From contig NW_026705401.1 in the NCBI RefSeq assembly GCF_029867415.1, positions 434,001 through 498,000 of the forward strand: DNA of 64,000 bases, in the 5' to 3' direction. Made by a program: the position numbers and the translations under genes. The notes beneath the pieces were generated by a model. The model had not been told where the DNA came from and did no database searches. It saw only the letters and a list, made by a program, of their open reading frames with translations. Every line of letters begins with the position of its first letter. Position 1 is the first letter of the stretch. The stretch comes from Vicia villosa (lineage: Eukaryota > Streptophyta > Magnoliopsida > Fabales > Fabaceae). Of this stretch, positions 11,373-24,440 are shown one piece after another.

Positions 11373-12015
11373 ATATTTATTTTGGTTTGTTGAAAGTTAA
11401 TACTTGTTGATGGTTCTACTTCTATTTTAGGTGAATACTTGTTAACGGTTCTATTTTTTGGTTGAAGTTTATTACATGATGTACCAAATATCCATGATGT
11501 GGTTTTTTGAAGTTTATATTATACTAGTGAGTGGTTTGTTGAATATTATTAGTTATTGATCTGTATTTTATGTATATTTTTTTTTAAGATTAATAATATT
11601 CTGAATATCCATGATGTACCAAATATTTGGCACATTCCCCTGTTACTTAGGTTCTATTTTTTTAATTATTGGTTTGATGCTTTCTTATTGAAATGCAAAA
11701 AAAAGCCTTTTAATTTCTAAAAACAATAGAATAAAAAGGAAAAAAATGGAGGGCAAACCCGCCGCCAGCCAACCCGCTACCATGGCGGGGCGAGCTAGAG
11801 GTTCACGCCCATTTCAACTTGGCGGGCATGTCCGCCCTGCTTTATTTTTAGGGGGATTAGGCGGGGTGGGGCGGGCCGCCCGCTTTGTCACCCCTAAGTA
11901 AAACCAAAGAAAAATAAGGGAGTATTAGTTGAAAATGAGAGAATTTAAAAAGAGAAGATAGAGAAAAAAAAAGAATGAGGAAAAGAAGGAGAAGATACAA
12001 GAGGGGAAGAAGAAA

Positions 12016-12640
12016 GTGAAAAGTCTGCCGGTTCAAAACTTACCTTATCCTCATGCTCCCACAAGGAAAGATAATGCAAGGGATTATGCTAGGTTTTTGG
12101 ATATTTTTATCCGTTTGCAAATCAATATTCCATTTTCTGAAGCTTTAGAGAAAATGTGTACTTATGAAAAATTCATGAAGGATATTCTTTTGAAGAAGAA
12201 GAGATATACGGATCAAGAGATTATCAACCTTGATGCTAGTTGTAGCTCCATCATTGAAAGGACAATTCCAAAAAAGGAGAATGATCCCTGAAGAGTAACA
12301 TTACCGGTCACAATTGGTAATGTGGATATTGGCAAAGCATTAGTGGATTAAGGTTCTAGCATTAATTTGATTATGTTATCTATTGTGCGAAGGTTTGGAA
12401 ACATTGAAATTATAGAGACAAAGATGATACATCAACTAGTTGACAAATCCACTACCCGTCCTTACGAGGTAGCTCAAGACGTGTTAGTAAAGGTGAATAA
12501 ATTTTTCTTTCCCATTGATTTTGTGGTAATAGATATGGAGAAAGATGACGATGCCCCCCCCCCCCCCCCCCCCCCCCCCTTTTATTGTTGGCCGGTCATT
12601 CTTGAAGACCGCGAGAATGATGATTAACATTGATGATGGT
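12016..12640 (+). pseudogene. Athila gag-pol linker and protease region
   Basis: Athila sequence resumes after the hAT element. LPYPHAPTRKDNARDYARFL, FIRLQINIPFSEALEKMCTY and EKFMKDILLKKK are the conserved block before the Athila protease. A stop occurs at about 12290 and the frame resumes at 12300 (ITGNVDIGKALVD-like text with a stop at the usual catalytic D.G position) and 12367 (RRFGNIEIIETKM). The region then runs into a 26-base cytosine run that throws the frame. The protease would mature Gag-Pol; the stop within the D(S/T)G-equivalent block suggests it is inactive. Confidence 0.7.
12554..12579 (+). repeat. homopolymer of 26 C residues
   Basis: An uninterrupted run of 26 C lies within the protease region and shifts the frame (it translates as polyproline in two frames). 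The length is a likely polymerase-slippage or sequencing uncertainty. Confidence 0.9.
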
Positions 12641-13060
12641 TTGATGAAGGTTCACGTGCAAGATGAGGAAGTGTGTTTTAATCTCTTTGAAGCAATGAAA
12701 CATTCAAATGATAAAGGAACCAGCTTTAGAATGGATGCTACCGAGAAGGCTATCATGGATGTGGAAAGGAAAGTTCACTTGTTCAATCCTCTTGAAAAGA
12801 CTTTTACCAATGCTCTTGAAATTCTCAATGACGATGAAGAGAAAGAAATCGAAGAGTGTTTAAGTGAACTCAAGGCATTGGAAGAAATTAATCCTTTTGA
12901 TGTTCAAATTGAAGAGTTGAAGAATGAGCCAAAAATTGATAATTCTAAGATTGAGTTGAAAATACTATCCTCTCATTTGAAATATGTGTTCTTGATGAGG
13001 GTGGTAACAAATCGATTATCATTAGTGGTTCATTGTCTAGAAAATAAGAATAGAAATTGA
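12580..13060 (+). pseudogene. Athila protease-to-RT linker
   Basis: After the C run the frame continues in Athila style: TARMMINIDDGLMKVHV, the conserved FNLFEAMKHSND block, a glutamate-rich spacer, and KIELKILSSHLKYVFL, which normally leads into the reverse transcriptase. The expected RT N-terminus is missing between about 13060 and 13100, an internal deletion. Confidence 0.75.
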
Positions 13061-13079
13061 TCCATGTGTTGAAAGAAAC

Positions 13080-14040
13080 AAGGAAGCGATAGGAGGATGA
13101 GAAAAGAACTTTCACTTGTCCGTTTGGGATTTTTGAGTATAGGAGGATGCCATTTGGTTTGTGCAATGCACCTGCCACTTTTAAAAAGTGTATGCAAGCC
13201 ATATTTTTCAATCTCATTGAGAAGTCTATGGAAGTCTTCATGAATGACTTCTCCATTTTCGGAGCTTCTTTTGATTTGTCTTGAAAAACTTGGATACTAT
13301 TTTGAAGAGATGTGTGGAAACCATCTTAGTTCTTAATTGGGAGAAATGTACTTTCATGGCTACCAAGGGAAATGTCCTTGGTCACAAAGTTTCATCCAAA
13401 GGACTTGAACTTGACAAAGCCAAAGTGGAAGTTATTGAGAATTTGCCACCACCATTGAACGTCAAGGGAATTCGAAGTTTTTTCGATCATGCGAGCTTTT
13501 ATCGAATATTTATCAAAGACTTTTCAAAGCTTGCAAAGCCATTGAGCAACTTGCTCAATAAAGATAAGTCTTTTATTTTTGACGATGCTTGTTTGATATC
13601 TTTTAATGATTTGAAACAAAAACTGATAACTGCACCAGTAATCATAGCACTCGATTGGAAAATTGAATTTGAAATAATGTGTGATGCTAGCGATTATTGT
13701 TGGTGCAATTCTTGGTCAAAGAAAAGGAAAAAAAATTCATGTGATACATTATGCTAGCAAGGTTCTTAATGAGGCACAAATTAATTATGCCATCACTGAA
13801 AAATAATTGCTAGTTATAGTGTATGTTTTAGAAAAAATTAGGTCCTATCTAATTGGTTCGAAAGTTGTTGTTTACACTGACTATGCAGCTCTAAAGTACC
13901 TGCTCACCAAGCCGGACTCCAAACAAAGGCTCATGAGGTGGATCTTGTTGTTGCAAGAGTTTGACTTAGAGATTCGAAGAAAATAGGGGACGGAGAATTT
14001 GGTGGCAGATCACTTGTCAAGGTTGGTGAACAATGAAATA
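13080..14040 (+). pseudogene. Athila reverse transcriptase and RNase H, N-terminally deleted
   Basis: The text starts within RT (RRMPFGLCNAPATFKKCMQ). The catalytic box reads VFMNDFSIFG where family members have FMDDFSVFG, so a metal-binding aspartate is replaced by asparagine. A stop at 13281 is followed by the connection region NWEKCTFMATKGNVLGHKVS and IRSFFDHASFYRIFIKDFSK. RNase H begins at FEIMCDASDY, is frameshifted near 13700 and continues [32 protein letters not shown] and ADHLSRL, with stops at about 13804 and 13984. It cannot make active enzyme. The element's first RT motifs are lost. Confidence 0.85.
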
Positions 14041-14084
14041 ACAAGAAAAAAAGTGAAATTGCGAAGTCTTTTCAGGATGAGAAA

Positions 14085-15005
14085 CTACTCATGATTCAAG
14101 AAAGGCGGTGGTTTTCCGATTTAGCCAATCACAAAGCTACCGAATGGATACCCGAAGATTTAGGTTGGAATGAAAGAAAAAAGTTCCTCTATGATGCCAT
14201 TTTCTATGTGTGGGATCAACCATACTTGTTTAAAATTGGTGTGGACAATTTATCGAGAAGGTGTTTTACAAAGAAGGAAGCAAGAAGTATTCTACGGAAT
14301 TTTCATAATTCACCTTATGGTGGACACTATAATGGGCAAAGGACGGCGACAAAATTTCTTCAATCGGGTTTCTTTTGGCCTTCCTTGTTTAAAGATGCAC
14401 ATGTGTATGCTTAGAGTTATGATAATTGCCAAAGGAGTGGTTGAATAAGCAAAAGAAACAAGATGGCTTTGCAAAATATGTTAGAGGTTGAAGTGTTTGA
14501 TTGTCGGGGTATTGATTTTGTAGGCCCATTTCCACCATCATTTTCTTGTGAATACATCTTGATTATTGTGGACTATGTGTCCAAATGGGTGGAAGCGATT
14601 GCATGTGCAAAAGATGACGGTAAAATCGTGATCAAATTTCTGAAGAAAAATAGTTTTTCGCATTATGGTACTCCAAGGGTGTCGATAAGTAATGGAGGAT
14701 CTCACTTTTGCAACTCTCAGTTAGAAAAATCTTTGGAGCATTATGGTGTGAAAAAAAAAGTTACAACACCATACCATCCACAAGATAATGGTCAAGTGGA
14801 GGTATCAAATCGTGAGATTAAGAGGATTCTTGAAAAAAAACTGTTTCTTCTTCAAGAAAGAATTGGTCACACAAACTTGATAAAGCGTAACGGGCCTATC
14901 CGACCGCATTCAAAGCTTTGATTGTTCTCACACCCTTTCAAATGATCTATGGGAAGACTTGTCATTTATTAATAGAGTTGGAACATATAGATTTTTGGGC
15001 TACTA
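14085..15005 (+). pseudogene. Athila integrase, 3' truncated
   Basis: The frame carries the linker WFSDLANHKATEWIPEDLGW, the zinc-binding part (NSPYGGHYNGQRTATKFLQ, then a stop at about 14412 and the second C pair as YDNCQRSG), and the catalytic core from 14463: [14 protein letters not shown] (first D present), [14 protein letters not shown] (second D replaced by N) and [18 protein letters not shown] (E present). A frameshift near 14920 leads into TPFQMIYGK, and the element ends abruptly near 15005 against a copia gag. The 3' part of the element and the 3' LTR are missing. Confidence 0.85.
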
Positions 15006-15264
15006 TTGTATCCACACATTGATGGATATAGAACAATGCCTTCTGATCCTTCTTCCTTAGTTCTCTTTGTGTGTTTCTTTGCGCTTCTGTTGCATCTGCT
15101 GCAATCGGCACGTAGCCGTCATTGACGAGATCAAGAACATCTTGAGCTCCAAATAACACACGCAACTGAATCATCCAACGATTCCAGTTCTTTCTATCAA
15201 ATACTGGAAGCTTTGTGTTCAAGATACCGTTTCCACCCTTCATCTTCGATCTTGTGCAAATCAC
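14990..15264 (-). pseudogene. Ty1/copia gag N-terminus
   Basis: On the minus strand the frame opens at 15264 and contains FDRKNWNRWMIQLRVLFGAQ and LRKKDQKALFYIHQCVD, the N-terminal gag (UBN2/DUF4219-type) signature of Ty1/copia elements. It stops matching at about 15005, where Athila integrase sequence begins. The 5' leader to the PBS is in place. It probably belongs to the same copia element as the RT/RNase H at 3187-4630, separated by the Athila insertion plus a deletion. Confidence 0.8.
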
Positions 15265-15420
15265 TCAATTCTTACAAATACTCGTGTTTCCCAATCCCGT
15301 AGAATCAAGAAATTTGATTTTGTTCGATTTCGATCGTAAATTCGACATAAATTCAAGAAACAAAATTAATCACTCATCTCACGTACACTCGTGTTTCCCT
15401 TTCATGAATCTGAACCGAAA

Positions 15421-15432
15421 CTCTAGATACCA
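15421..15432 (-). other. primer-binding site of the copia element
   Basis: On the minus strand TGGTATCTAGAG follows the LTR end by two bases. It resembles the initiator-Met-tRNA PBS TGGTATCAGAGC. Confidence 0.7.
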
Positions 15433-15434
15433 AT

Positions 15435-15652
15435 TGTTGGAGTTAAGCCTCCATTAATGCACAAGAATTGAGAAGACGAAGATGAAGATGAGAAAGAATT
15501 GCAAAGAGAGAAAAAGAGAGTAACAACCTTATAACTAACTTTCTCTCAATTAAAAAGTGGTAGTTTCAGTATTTTTATACAACTAAACTTAAAATACAAC
15601 TAGAACGCAAACGAAATTCAAATACACATACAAACTAAAATAAACCAGAGTT
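15435..15652 (-). mobile_element. Ty1/copia 5' LTR, truncated
   Basis: The sequence is homologous to the LTR at 2885-3186 (GTTGGAGTTAA, CATTAATGCACAAGAA, repeated GAGAAAGAG, AACTAACTTT, ATACAACTAAAC). The plus-strand start TGTTGGAG abuts the PBS. The far end merges into a CCGG-rich repeat at about 15653, so the LTR start is lost or displaced. Confidence 0.7.
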
Positions 15653-15835
15653 TTAAAACCCGGACCGGACCAGCCGGTCGAACCGGAAATCGGTGACATG
15701 AGCGGTCTGATCAAAGCATAAGACCGGACCTGCAAAGAAACCGGTGTAAATCGGAATAACCGGCCGGTATTTATCAAACCAGTAAACCGGTCAGTAACCA
15801 TGAATCACACCATTAGCTTGCTACTACTTCAATAT
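15653..15835. repeat. CCGG/ACCGGT-rich repeat of unknown family
   Basis: Dense ACCGG, CCGGT and CCGGAC words occur (for example GGACCGGACCAGCCGGTCG at 15661) over 130 bp. Similar motifs are common in dispersed legume repeats. I cannot assign a family. The open frame across it on the minus strand is probably incidental. Confidence 0.5.
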
Positions 15836-15945
15836 TTAATTAAAAAATTTGAAGGCCCAACAGAGAATCAAACACACAACCTGCCTTTCATATGTCAAGG
15901 TTTCAACCGTTTGGTCATTAATATTTCTTTGTTAAGAATAAGATA

Positions 15946-17388
<1,443 letters not shown>

Positions 17389-17619
17389 CTAAGGATTCTC
17401 CAGTCTATTTATACTGAGACAAGGCAAAAGCACGATAAAAGAAATTACTGACCAATTATAATTACGACAAATAAAGCAAAGGCTTTTTGCTAAAATCGTA
17501 AAAGGAATAATTGGGATGAATAATGTCTCCACAAAAAGATCACCTCCACACCAAAATTTTGATATTCTAAAGCAAATCATCAAACTTTCACTCTTCCTTC
17601 CTAAAACAAATTTCATTCC

Positions 17620-18463
17620 TAACCAACCAAATGGATCACGTCGTAGCTAGCCAAATCACATCTAACTTCTTCACATCCACCTTTTTAAATTTACAAAACG
17701 AATGTCAATCCATTAAACTCGACAAACACTCTTCCTCCTCTAACCCCAATTTACCTATCCAAAACGCCATCTCCCTCAAAATATCCTTTACCAAAGAACA
17801 AGCAAAAAAGAAATGATCCCGATTTTCCAAATCAATTCCATAAAAAGAACACTTTAAATGATCAAAAGGAATAGAAATACCTCTATACACCAAAAGATCT
17901 CTAGTTAGAAGCATATTAGCAATGAGCCTCCACCCAAAAGCCTTAATCTTGAACGGCACCTCCGATTTCCAAACTATCCCCTTCGCCTTATCAAATCTAC
18001 AAGGAGGACCAAAAGAGGTTCGCATGCAAGCATACGCTTCATAACAAGAAGCAACTGAAAACCCTTCTTCCCTGTTTAAATCCCGCTCCACCACATCTTT
18101 ACCTTCTCCCAATCCCCCAAAAGATTCACACAATGCACCCAATTCGGCCATTAAATCCGAATTGTCCATAATCGACTCCAATACGCCTAAGTCCCCCCAT
18201 CTCCACTCTCCTTCCATCCAACCACCCATAACCGCCACCAATACCCCCTTCAAACTCGACGCCTCAAATAAACCCGGGAACTCTTCCTTCAATAATTTAC
18301 CATCCAACCACTTCACTTCCCAAAAATGAGTGTTAAAGCCATTATGCAGGGAAAATCTACAAGAAGAAACAAAAGGATCATTATAAGGTATACTCCCTAT
18401 TTTCAAAATGCCCTGCCACCACAAGGAACCCCGCATTGCACCTTTGTTAGAAACCACCCCCAA
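17620..18463 (-). pseudogene. LINE ORF2 C-terminus with zf-RVT domain
   Basis: The minus-strand frame from 18463 carries the C-terminal part of a plant L1-type LINE: GSLWWQGILKIGSIP, FSLHNGFNTHFWEVKWLDG, then the reverse-transcriptase zinc-binding (zf-RVT) block VWKSEVPFKIKAFGWRLI, MLLTRDLLVYRGI and a degraded Cys/His part (CSFYGIDLENRDHFFFAC). Plant LINEs place this domain after RT. The upstream RT pieces lie in the next feature. The segment ends near 17620-17700 with no poly-A tail visible on the minus strand, so the 3' end is truncated or decayed. Confidence 0.8.
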
Positions 18464-18599
18464 AACTTGGACTGATAAATCACCATATCGAGACTCTAAG
18501 ATATTGTATCAAAGAGAATCTCCTCCTTGAAGAATTTTCCACCGCCATTTACTCAAAAGGGCTAAATTGAAATCCAAATTTTTTTGACACCTAACCCCC

Positions 18600-19560
18600 A
18601 TTCTCAAAAGGTTGGTTTACATCCTTCCAACTCACCCAATTAATAATCCTCTTCTCCTCCACACCTCCCCAAAGAAAATTACTTTGAATTCTCGTAAACT
18701 CACTCGCCACCTTCACCGACATCTTGAGAAAAAAATAGTGAATATGGTTAAGGAACTCAAAATAGACTTCAATAAAGTAATTATTCCTCCCAAGTTGAGA
18801 AACCTATTTTTCCACCCCGCCAACCAGTTTTTCATCTCTAGAACAAGCGGAATCCACGTCTCTTCTTTCCTTGGATTAAATCCTACCGGAATCCCAAGAA
18901 AGTGAAACTTGCTATCCTCCACCTTACACGAAAGCACACTAGAAGCTGCCTCCAAAAAACATTGTTAACATTTATATCAATCAACTTACTTTTATGATAA
19001 TTAATACCCAATCCCGAAACTAATTCAAAAGCCCTTAGCACCGCTTTAATCGCCCAAACGTGTTTCCAAGTTCCTTTCGCAACCAACAAAGTGTCATTCA
19101 CAAATTGAAGAATGTCCACTTTACAACTTCCTTGAATACAAAAGCTTTCGAATTCTCCAACCGCAATAGATTGTCTCACCAACCCCGTGAGCCCTTCCGC
19201 CACCGACACAAAAAGAAAAGGCGAAAGAGGATCATCTTGTATCAACCCTTTTCCCACATCAAAATTCTTAGTAGGACTCCGATATGATTTATTCTCCTTT
19301 CTTTCATTACCTTGTGAAAAAACCATTGTTTGAATCTCCCTCCTTCATCCATATTAACCTAGCTTTTGTAGAAGCATATTCTCTTTGATCATCAAATTCC
19401 TCCAAAATCTACTAGTCGCTTCCCTTCTATCACCAACCATATCCTTAAGCAAATTCTCGTCCACTACCTCCACCCTCTTATCGTCCAAATTAATATCTCT
19501 CACTCCCTCCTTCACCTCCAAATCATACCTCCCAAAAATATATTTATTCTACCAAGGTAG
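18600..19560 (-). pseudogene. LINE ORF2 reverse transcriptase fragments
   Basis: In minus-strand order, a linker (RFWRNLMIKENMLLQKA and RLIWMKEGD) at about 19480-19330 is followed directly by RT motifs from 19326: GLIQDDPLSPFLFVSVAEGL, then ILQFVNDTLLVAKG, the catalytic box with asparagine in place of the first Asp of the usual (F/Y)(A/V)DD, then LVSGLGINYHKSKL. A frame change leads to FHFLGIPVGFNPR and LAGWKNRFLNLGGIITLLKS. RT motifs 1-4 are absent, an internal deletion. It is a dead copy; the endonuclease and ORF1 are not seen. Confidence 0.8.
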
Positions 19561-19767
19561 AATTTCTAGAATTCATGTTCTTGAAAGAGATTTCGACTCT
19601 ATCCACCAAAGAGCTTTTATGAAGGAACTCCACAAAAAGAGATTTTGTGGGATATGACATAAAATTCCCACAAATTTACAAGATCAAACCTTGTTTGATC
19701 CAAAACCAAACCACAAAGCAATTGCATTTGAAATTCATTCCATCTCCAACGTCATAGCGGAACAAAT

Positions 19768-22700
19768 TGTAGCGGGGAAATTCTGAGAACAAATCCATTA
19801 TTTGACCCGACTCAATATTTCAGTGAAAGTCGCCACCGCACTTTATTGTTTCCAAAGGAAAAGGGAAAATAACAAAGAAATCCCAAATTTTAAAACAAGA
19901 AATAGATCTTAGGTACGGGTGTTGATTATACAAGGGGAAGGTTTTAAGCACCCCTCATATATGTGGTACTCCACAGGAACCTTTTTGAAAAATTGTGTCG
20001 TGTGTGCTAAAAAAGGAGGTTTGTTTTAAAACAAGCTCGGCAAGACATTAAACCTTGTGTCTACATACCTCCTCCGTGCAATGGAGAAGTCAGAGCTAAT
20101 GTAGTTCCACTAAAAAGGGAAAACAGTTTTTAAAAAAAAGGAATAAGCACTTTATTATCGTCAGAGAGAAATACTCAGCCATTAATCTAGAGCATGAGAA
20201 CAAACAGACTCTTTGCATCACAAATGAAAGAAGGGCTCTAACTCGGATAAAAATCAACGAGTATGCCACTAGCTCTCTCACATGGAAAAGATTCCATTAT
20301 ATTAATCAATTTCAAAATCGTGGGGTATCGCAACTCACTACAACAATTAATCGTGTCTAAACTTTGAAAGAAGAAAGTCACTCAGGGCAAAAGGTATTTT
20401 TAAAGAAAAGGTTTTAAAAAGGTTGCAAACATAAGAAGATTTTGAAAAAGGGAGAAGATTTTGAAAATCTAAGAAGGGGAGGAGGTGAAGAGGCTATCCT
20501 AGTGCATAAAATAAAAGCTAAGGGAAGAACGATCTAACCAAAAAGAAGCCAACACTTGACATTAAGAGTCAATGTAGATTTCCCATCCTTTGGACTATCA
20601 ACACTAAACACACGCATTACCACTTGGGGATCCAGAGGAACTTATTATCTTAGCACCAGTTTGCATTAAGCACATTAAAATTTTGACAAAAATCGGGCAG
20701 AGTAACGGCTATTTTCGGGTAAAATACTTATCACGATGCCTTGGAATTAACCATCAAGGACTATTGAGGAAATATCTGCGCATACAAACAAACAACAAAC
20801 CAATGCCAGACAGAACAACAGACAAAATAACAACAGCATAACAGGGTCCAGTGGTACTAAGTCCAACAAGTCCAAATCTCCAAAATGCTCGGGATAGTAA
20901 CCAATAGTCCATAGAGAGCCTTAGGTGTTTTTTATTATTTGAGTTGTTTTTTAATGTTTTAGCACAAAAATAGAGTATGGTCCAAGTGGACAAAAAGAAA
21001 ATAGCGAAAACATAAACAAAGCGTCCAAATGGACAAATAGAAAATAGCGGAATATAAACGCCCAAATGGACAAAGAGAAAATGGCGGAAACATAAACATG
21101 ATGAAATGATAAAATAAAAGTCTACGTAGTGCCTACGTACCTTCTTATGGAGGATCAGAGTCTACGTAGTTCGGGGCAGGGTTGTACGCCTTAGAATTTA
21201 GTATGAGTGTGTTTTGAATTATCGTACGCAGTTTGGTAATCGCCGCAATTTTGAAATTCGCAGTTTGTGAAAAAGAAGTATTTTGACGTGGCGTACAACC
21301 CTGATTAATATTTTAAACCTTAGTATCGTTAATCGCGTTGATCAATAGTTTTGATCAACATAAATAACAAATTCAAATAAGGTTAATTTTATTGCTAATT
21401 ATTATAACCAGTTGATTTGGCTAAAACAAACAGCAAATTGAATTTTGATTTGTATGAATTATTGAAGTTTAAATAAAATAATTTCTATTATTAACCATCA
21501 CAATCGATTAATTCGATTAAAACGGTTAACAAATGGACCCTTAATTTGCTTGACAAAAAATAACTTTTTTGTCGCTAATCATCGGAATCGATTGATTCGA
21601 TTAAAACGATTAGCGAGTAAACCCTTGAAATAATTAATTAAAATAGAGCATTTTATTATATTATTTTATTATTATTATTTTGATAAAATATGATTTTTCC
21701 ACCAACTCGATTATTAAGTATAATCGAATCGAAGAAAAATTGTATAAAAACCAATTAAACAAAACTAATTAAGATTAACAAATAAATTAATTTTTATTTT
21801 TATTTTCGCAGGGGGTATATTTTTCTAGTTAATGAGTAATTCAGGGGGGTGCTAAAAGCATTGGGCTAGGCCCAGTTAGGTTTTGGGTCCGTTGTGATTC
21901 AGTGTGGTGCAGGTGTTTGGCCTTGGGTGTGCGTTCAAGGCTTTTGTCTGTTTGATCCGGATCTGATAGCTTCAGATCAAGATTAAAGGGATCTAATAGT
22001 TTGCATGTTGAGTGGTATGAGGGTGTACAGGAGAGGACACGCACTGAATCATGTCCAGATACGCAAACAAGTGGCCATGGGAGGGCCACATGTTGTTCAT
22101 CCAGCGGGACAAGGAGAGGATTACCTCTCGTCTCTCAATTTCCCCTTTTCATTTTCCCTTTTTTTCTCTCTACCTCACATACTTCTCTCTTCGCTCTCAC
22201 CCCTCTCTTCTTCACCTTCAAACGAAAACCCAGGACCCCACCCTTCTCTGCCGCTAACCACCTCAAGCCACCGTCCCAACCCAGATTCCGGTTGAATTTA
22301 AACCGTGAATCTTCAAACCTTCAACCCTCCAAAAATCTAGAAAACTCAGAATGATGAAGATCTTCACGATCTTCATCCCTTCCGACCCCTCACCCTTCAT
22401 TCGAACCCAGAAAAAACATGAACCCTAACCTCTCAACACAAAACCTAACCCTATCTTCATACAAACCCTAACCTTAGGTTTATCAATCTAAGAACCTTAA
22501 CCCTTTAATTTGCCCAGAAATCGATTAGCCAACACACATGCAAGCATCAGTATAACCCTAAGCTAAGTGATATTAGTGTTTTACCTTTTGTTCTTGTATT
22601 CAGGAACGTGTAAGCTCCGATTGCCTCGCTAATCTCTTTGCCTTCGTCTTTTTGCAGGTTTAATCAAAGCTTGAAGAAGAAGACTCGAAGCTCTTAGGGT

Positions 22701-23748
22701 TTGTGTTCGTCTTCTCCTAATTCCCAGAAGTCCAAGCCCTCAAAATTTCGTCCCCTTTCTGTTAGGTTTAGGGTTCTTAATTTATAGTTTTGTAGGGTAG
22801 ATTAGTTTAGGAAATCTTAGATTAGATTTAAGTTTTAGGTTATTTGATTTGATTCCAATGTAAATCTCAGTTGTAATGTCATTCGGATTTAATAAAATTT
22901 GATTTTATTGTTATATGTTTGATTGATTTGCGTTTTATTGAAGATTTTATTTTTTTAATCCTTGATTTTATTTTGTTGGGCCTGGACATATGATAGAACT
23001 TAGGGTTTTAGAGATTGAAGGGTGGTTGGAGGCGCAGCTAGGGTTTCTGACGGAAGAAGATGATGAACAGGATCCGGGTTCAACCCGGTCCGTACCCGAT
23101 CCACACTTGGCCCAATACAATAACCCATCCCTCATTGGCCCAATAACTTACCCGGTCCATCAACCCATTGCCTAATTAATTATTGATTAATAAATTGATA
23201 ATAATAATTAACAACAAATCCAATAATCCTAATAAATATTAATAATAATAAACTATAATAATAATAATATTAACAACCCTGGTAACTACTAATAATAATA
23301 ATCCTACTAATGTTAGTATTTTAATAAATCCTAATAATAACCCTAATAATCCTGATAACAATTATCTAAACAATGCTTAATCCAAAAGTTATAAATTGAT
23401 AAATAAATTGTAACCTAAGATAAATAGGTGGGCCAAAACATTTCAATATTTAGCCCAATGAATTTTGATCACACCCCTTTTTCTTTGTATACACCCTTTA
23501 GACACCCTTTAGACAATAATAGCAACCCATTATATTTAACATAGATTGTGAGAATAAACCCCAAAACCAAATATGTAGGCCCAATGTTTGGACCTAAATA
23601 CCTGTTAATTACACACCTAAATTTAATTAAAGGTTTTATAAGAGATTAGGTTTAACAATAGATATGTTAAACCCCATAACTCTTAGTTTTAACACCCTTA
23701 GTAAATTAAAATATGTGAATCGTATCGGGTAAATTTTGGGGTATGACA
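19768..23748 (-). mobile_element. 3' LTR (3.98 kb) of the Ogre/Tat element
   Basis: On the minus strand it begins TGTCATACCCC next to a polypurine tract and ends TTCCCCGCTACA. Near its end are AAAACCTTCCCCTTGTATAA and GTGGCGACTTTCACTG, words shared in variant form with the ends of other Ogre-type LTRs in this window. The region about 22100-22500 is pyrimidine-rich and contains several AACCCTAA words. AT-rich TAATAATAA runs at 23180-23360 are simple repeats. No coding region is supported. Confidence 0.8.
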
Positions 23749-23761
23749 GCTTCCCCTATTT
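23749..23761 (-). other. polypurine tract
   Basis: On the minus strand AAATAGGGGAAGC directly precedes the LTR start TGTCATACCCC. It is the expected primer for plus-strand DNA synthesis. Confidence 0.8.
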
Positions 23762-23979
23762 AATTAATCTTGGATTAAAGGGCGTGAGAATGCGCAGGTA
23801 TCACGCTTTTCGGATTGAAGAGTTATTAAATAATGGAAGATCCCTAAATTTACCTTGTACTTAAGTGTGATAGAAGAGATTTGTCCTGCTAAAGCCTGAG
23901 ACTTATACAGCGAGGACTCACAGTTCATTGTGTGAAAATGGTTCACTTGCTATGGTGCTAGCAAGCTTCCGCAGTTTGT

Positions 23980-24440
23980 GTAAAAGGATTCACCTACTAT
24001 AGTTCTAGTAAGCTTTGAATATATAGTGGATGAGGAAGGGATTACCTGCTATTGGTTCTAGCAAGCTTACCTGCGTAAAAGGATTCACTTGCTATGGTTC
24101 TAGCAAATTCACCTGCGTAAAATGATTCACTTGCTATGGTTTTAGCAAATTTACCTGCGTAAAAGGATTCACTTGCTATGGTTATAGCAAATTCACTTGC
24201 GTAAAAGGATTCACTTGCTATGGTTCTAGCAAATTCACCTGCGTAAAAGGATTCACTTGCTATGGTTCTAGAAAATTCACCTGCGTAAAAGGGATTACTT
24301 TCCATGGTTCTGACAAGTTTACCTGCGTAAAAGGGATTACTTGCCATGGTTCTGACAAGTTTACCTGCGTAAAAGGGATTACATGCCATGGTTCTGACAA
24401 GTTTACCTGCGTAAGAAAGATTGACTTGCTATAGTGCTAG
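23980..24440. repeat. 42-bp tandem repeat in the Ogre 3' non-coding region
   Basis: The unit CTGCGTAAAAGGATTCACTT followed by GCTATGGTTCTAGCAAATTCAC repeats with a 42-bp period from about 24030 to 24420, with looser copies before and after. Because 42 is a multiple of three, one minus-strand frame stays open for about 115 codons as a 14-residue repeat (SFYAGEFARTIASE-like). Confidence 0.9.

Larger units (their letters stand above)
9598..11896 (+). mobile_element. hAT transposon, 5' truncated, inserted in the Athila element
   Basis: The transposase coding region is followed by a GC-rich subterminal region (11750-11880, many GGCGGG words). The terminus reads TTTGTCACCCCTA at 11896, resembling hAT terminal repeats of the TAGGGGTG type. 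No matching 5' terminus or catalytic N-terminal half is seen before 9598; the Athila gag stops near 9480 and resumes after 11896. The 8-bp target duplication could not be confirmed because the left end is missing. Confidence 0.75.

Noticed and set aside
22005..22354. Plus-strand frames of 96-117 codons
   Set aside because: They are antisense or incidental frames in the pyrimidine-rich part of the 3.98-kb LTR.
22380..22560. Telomere-like AACCCTAA words
   Set aside because: Scattered, not in tandem; common in plant LTRs and 5' leaders.
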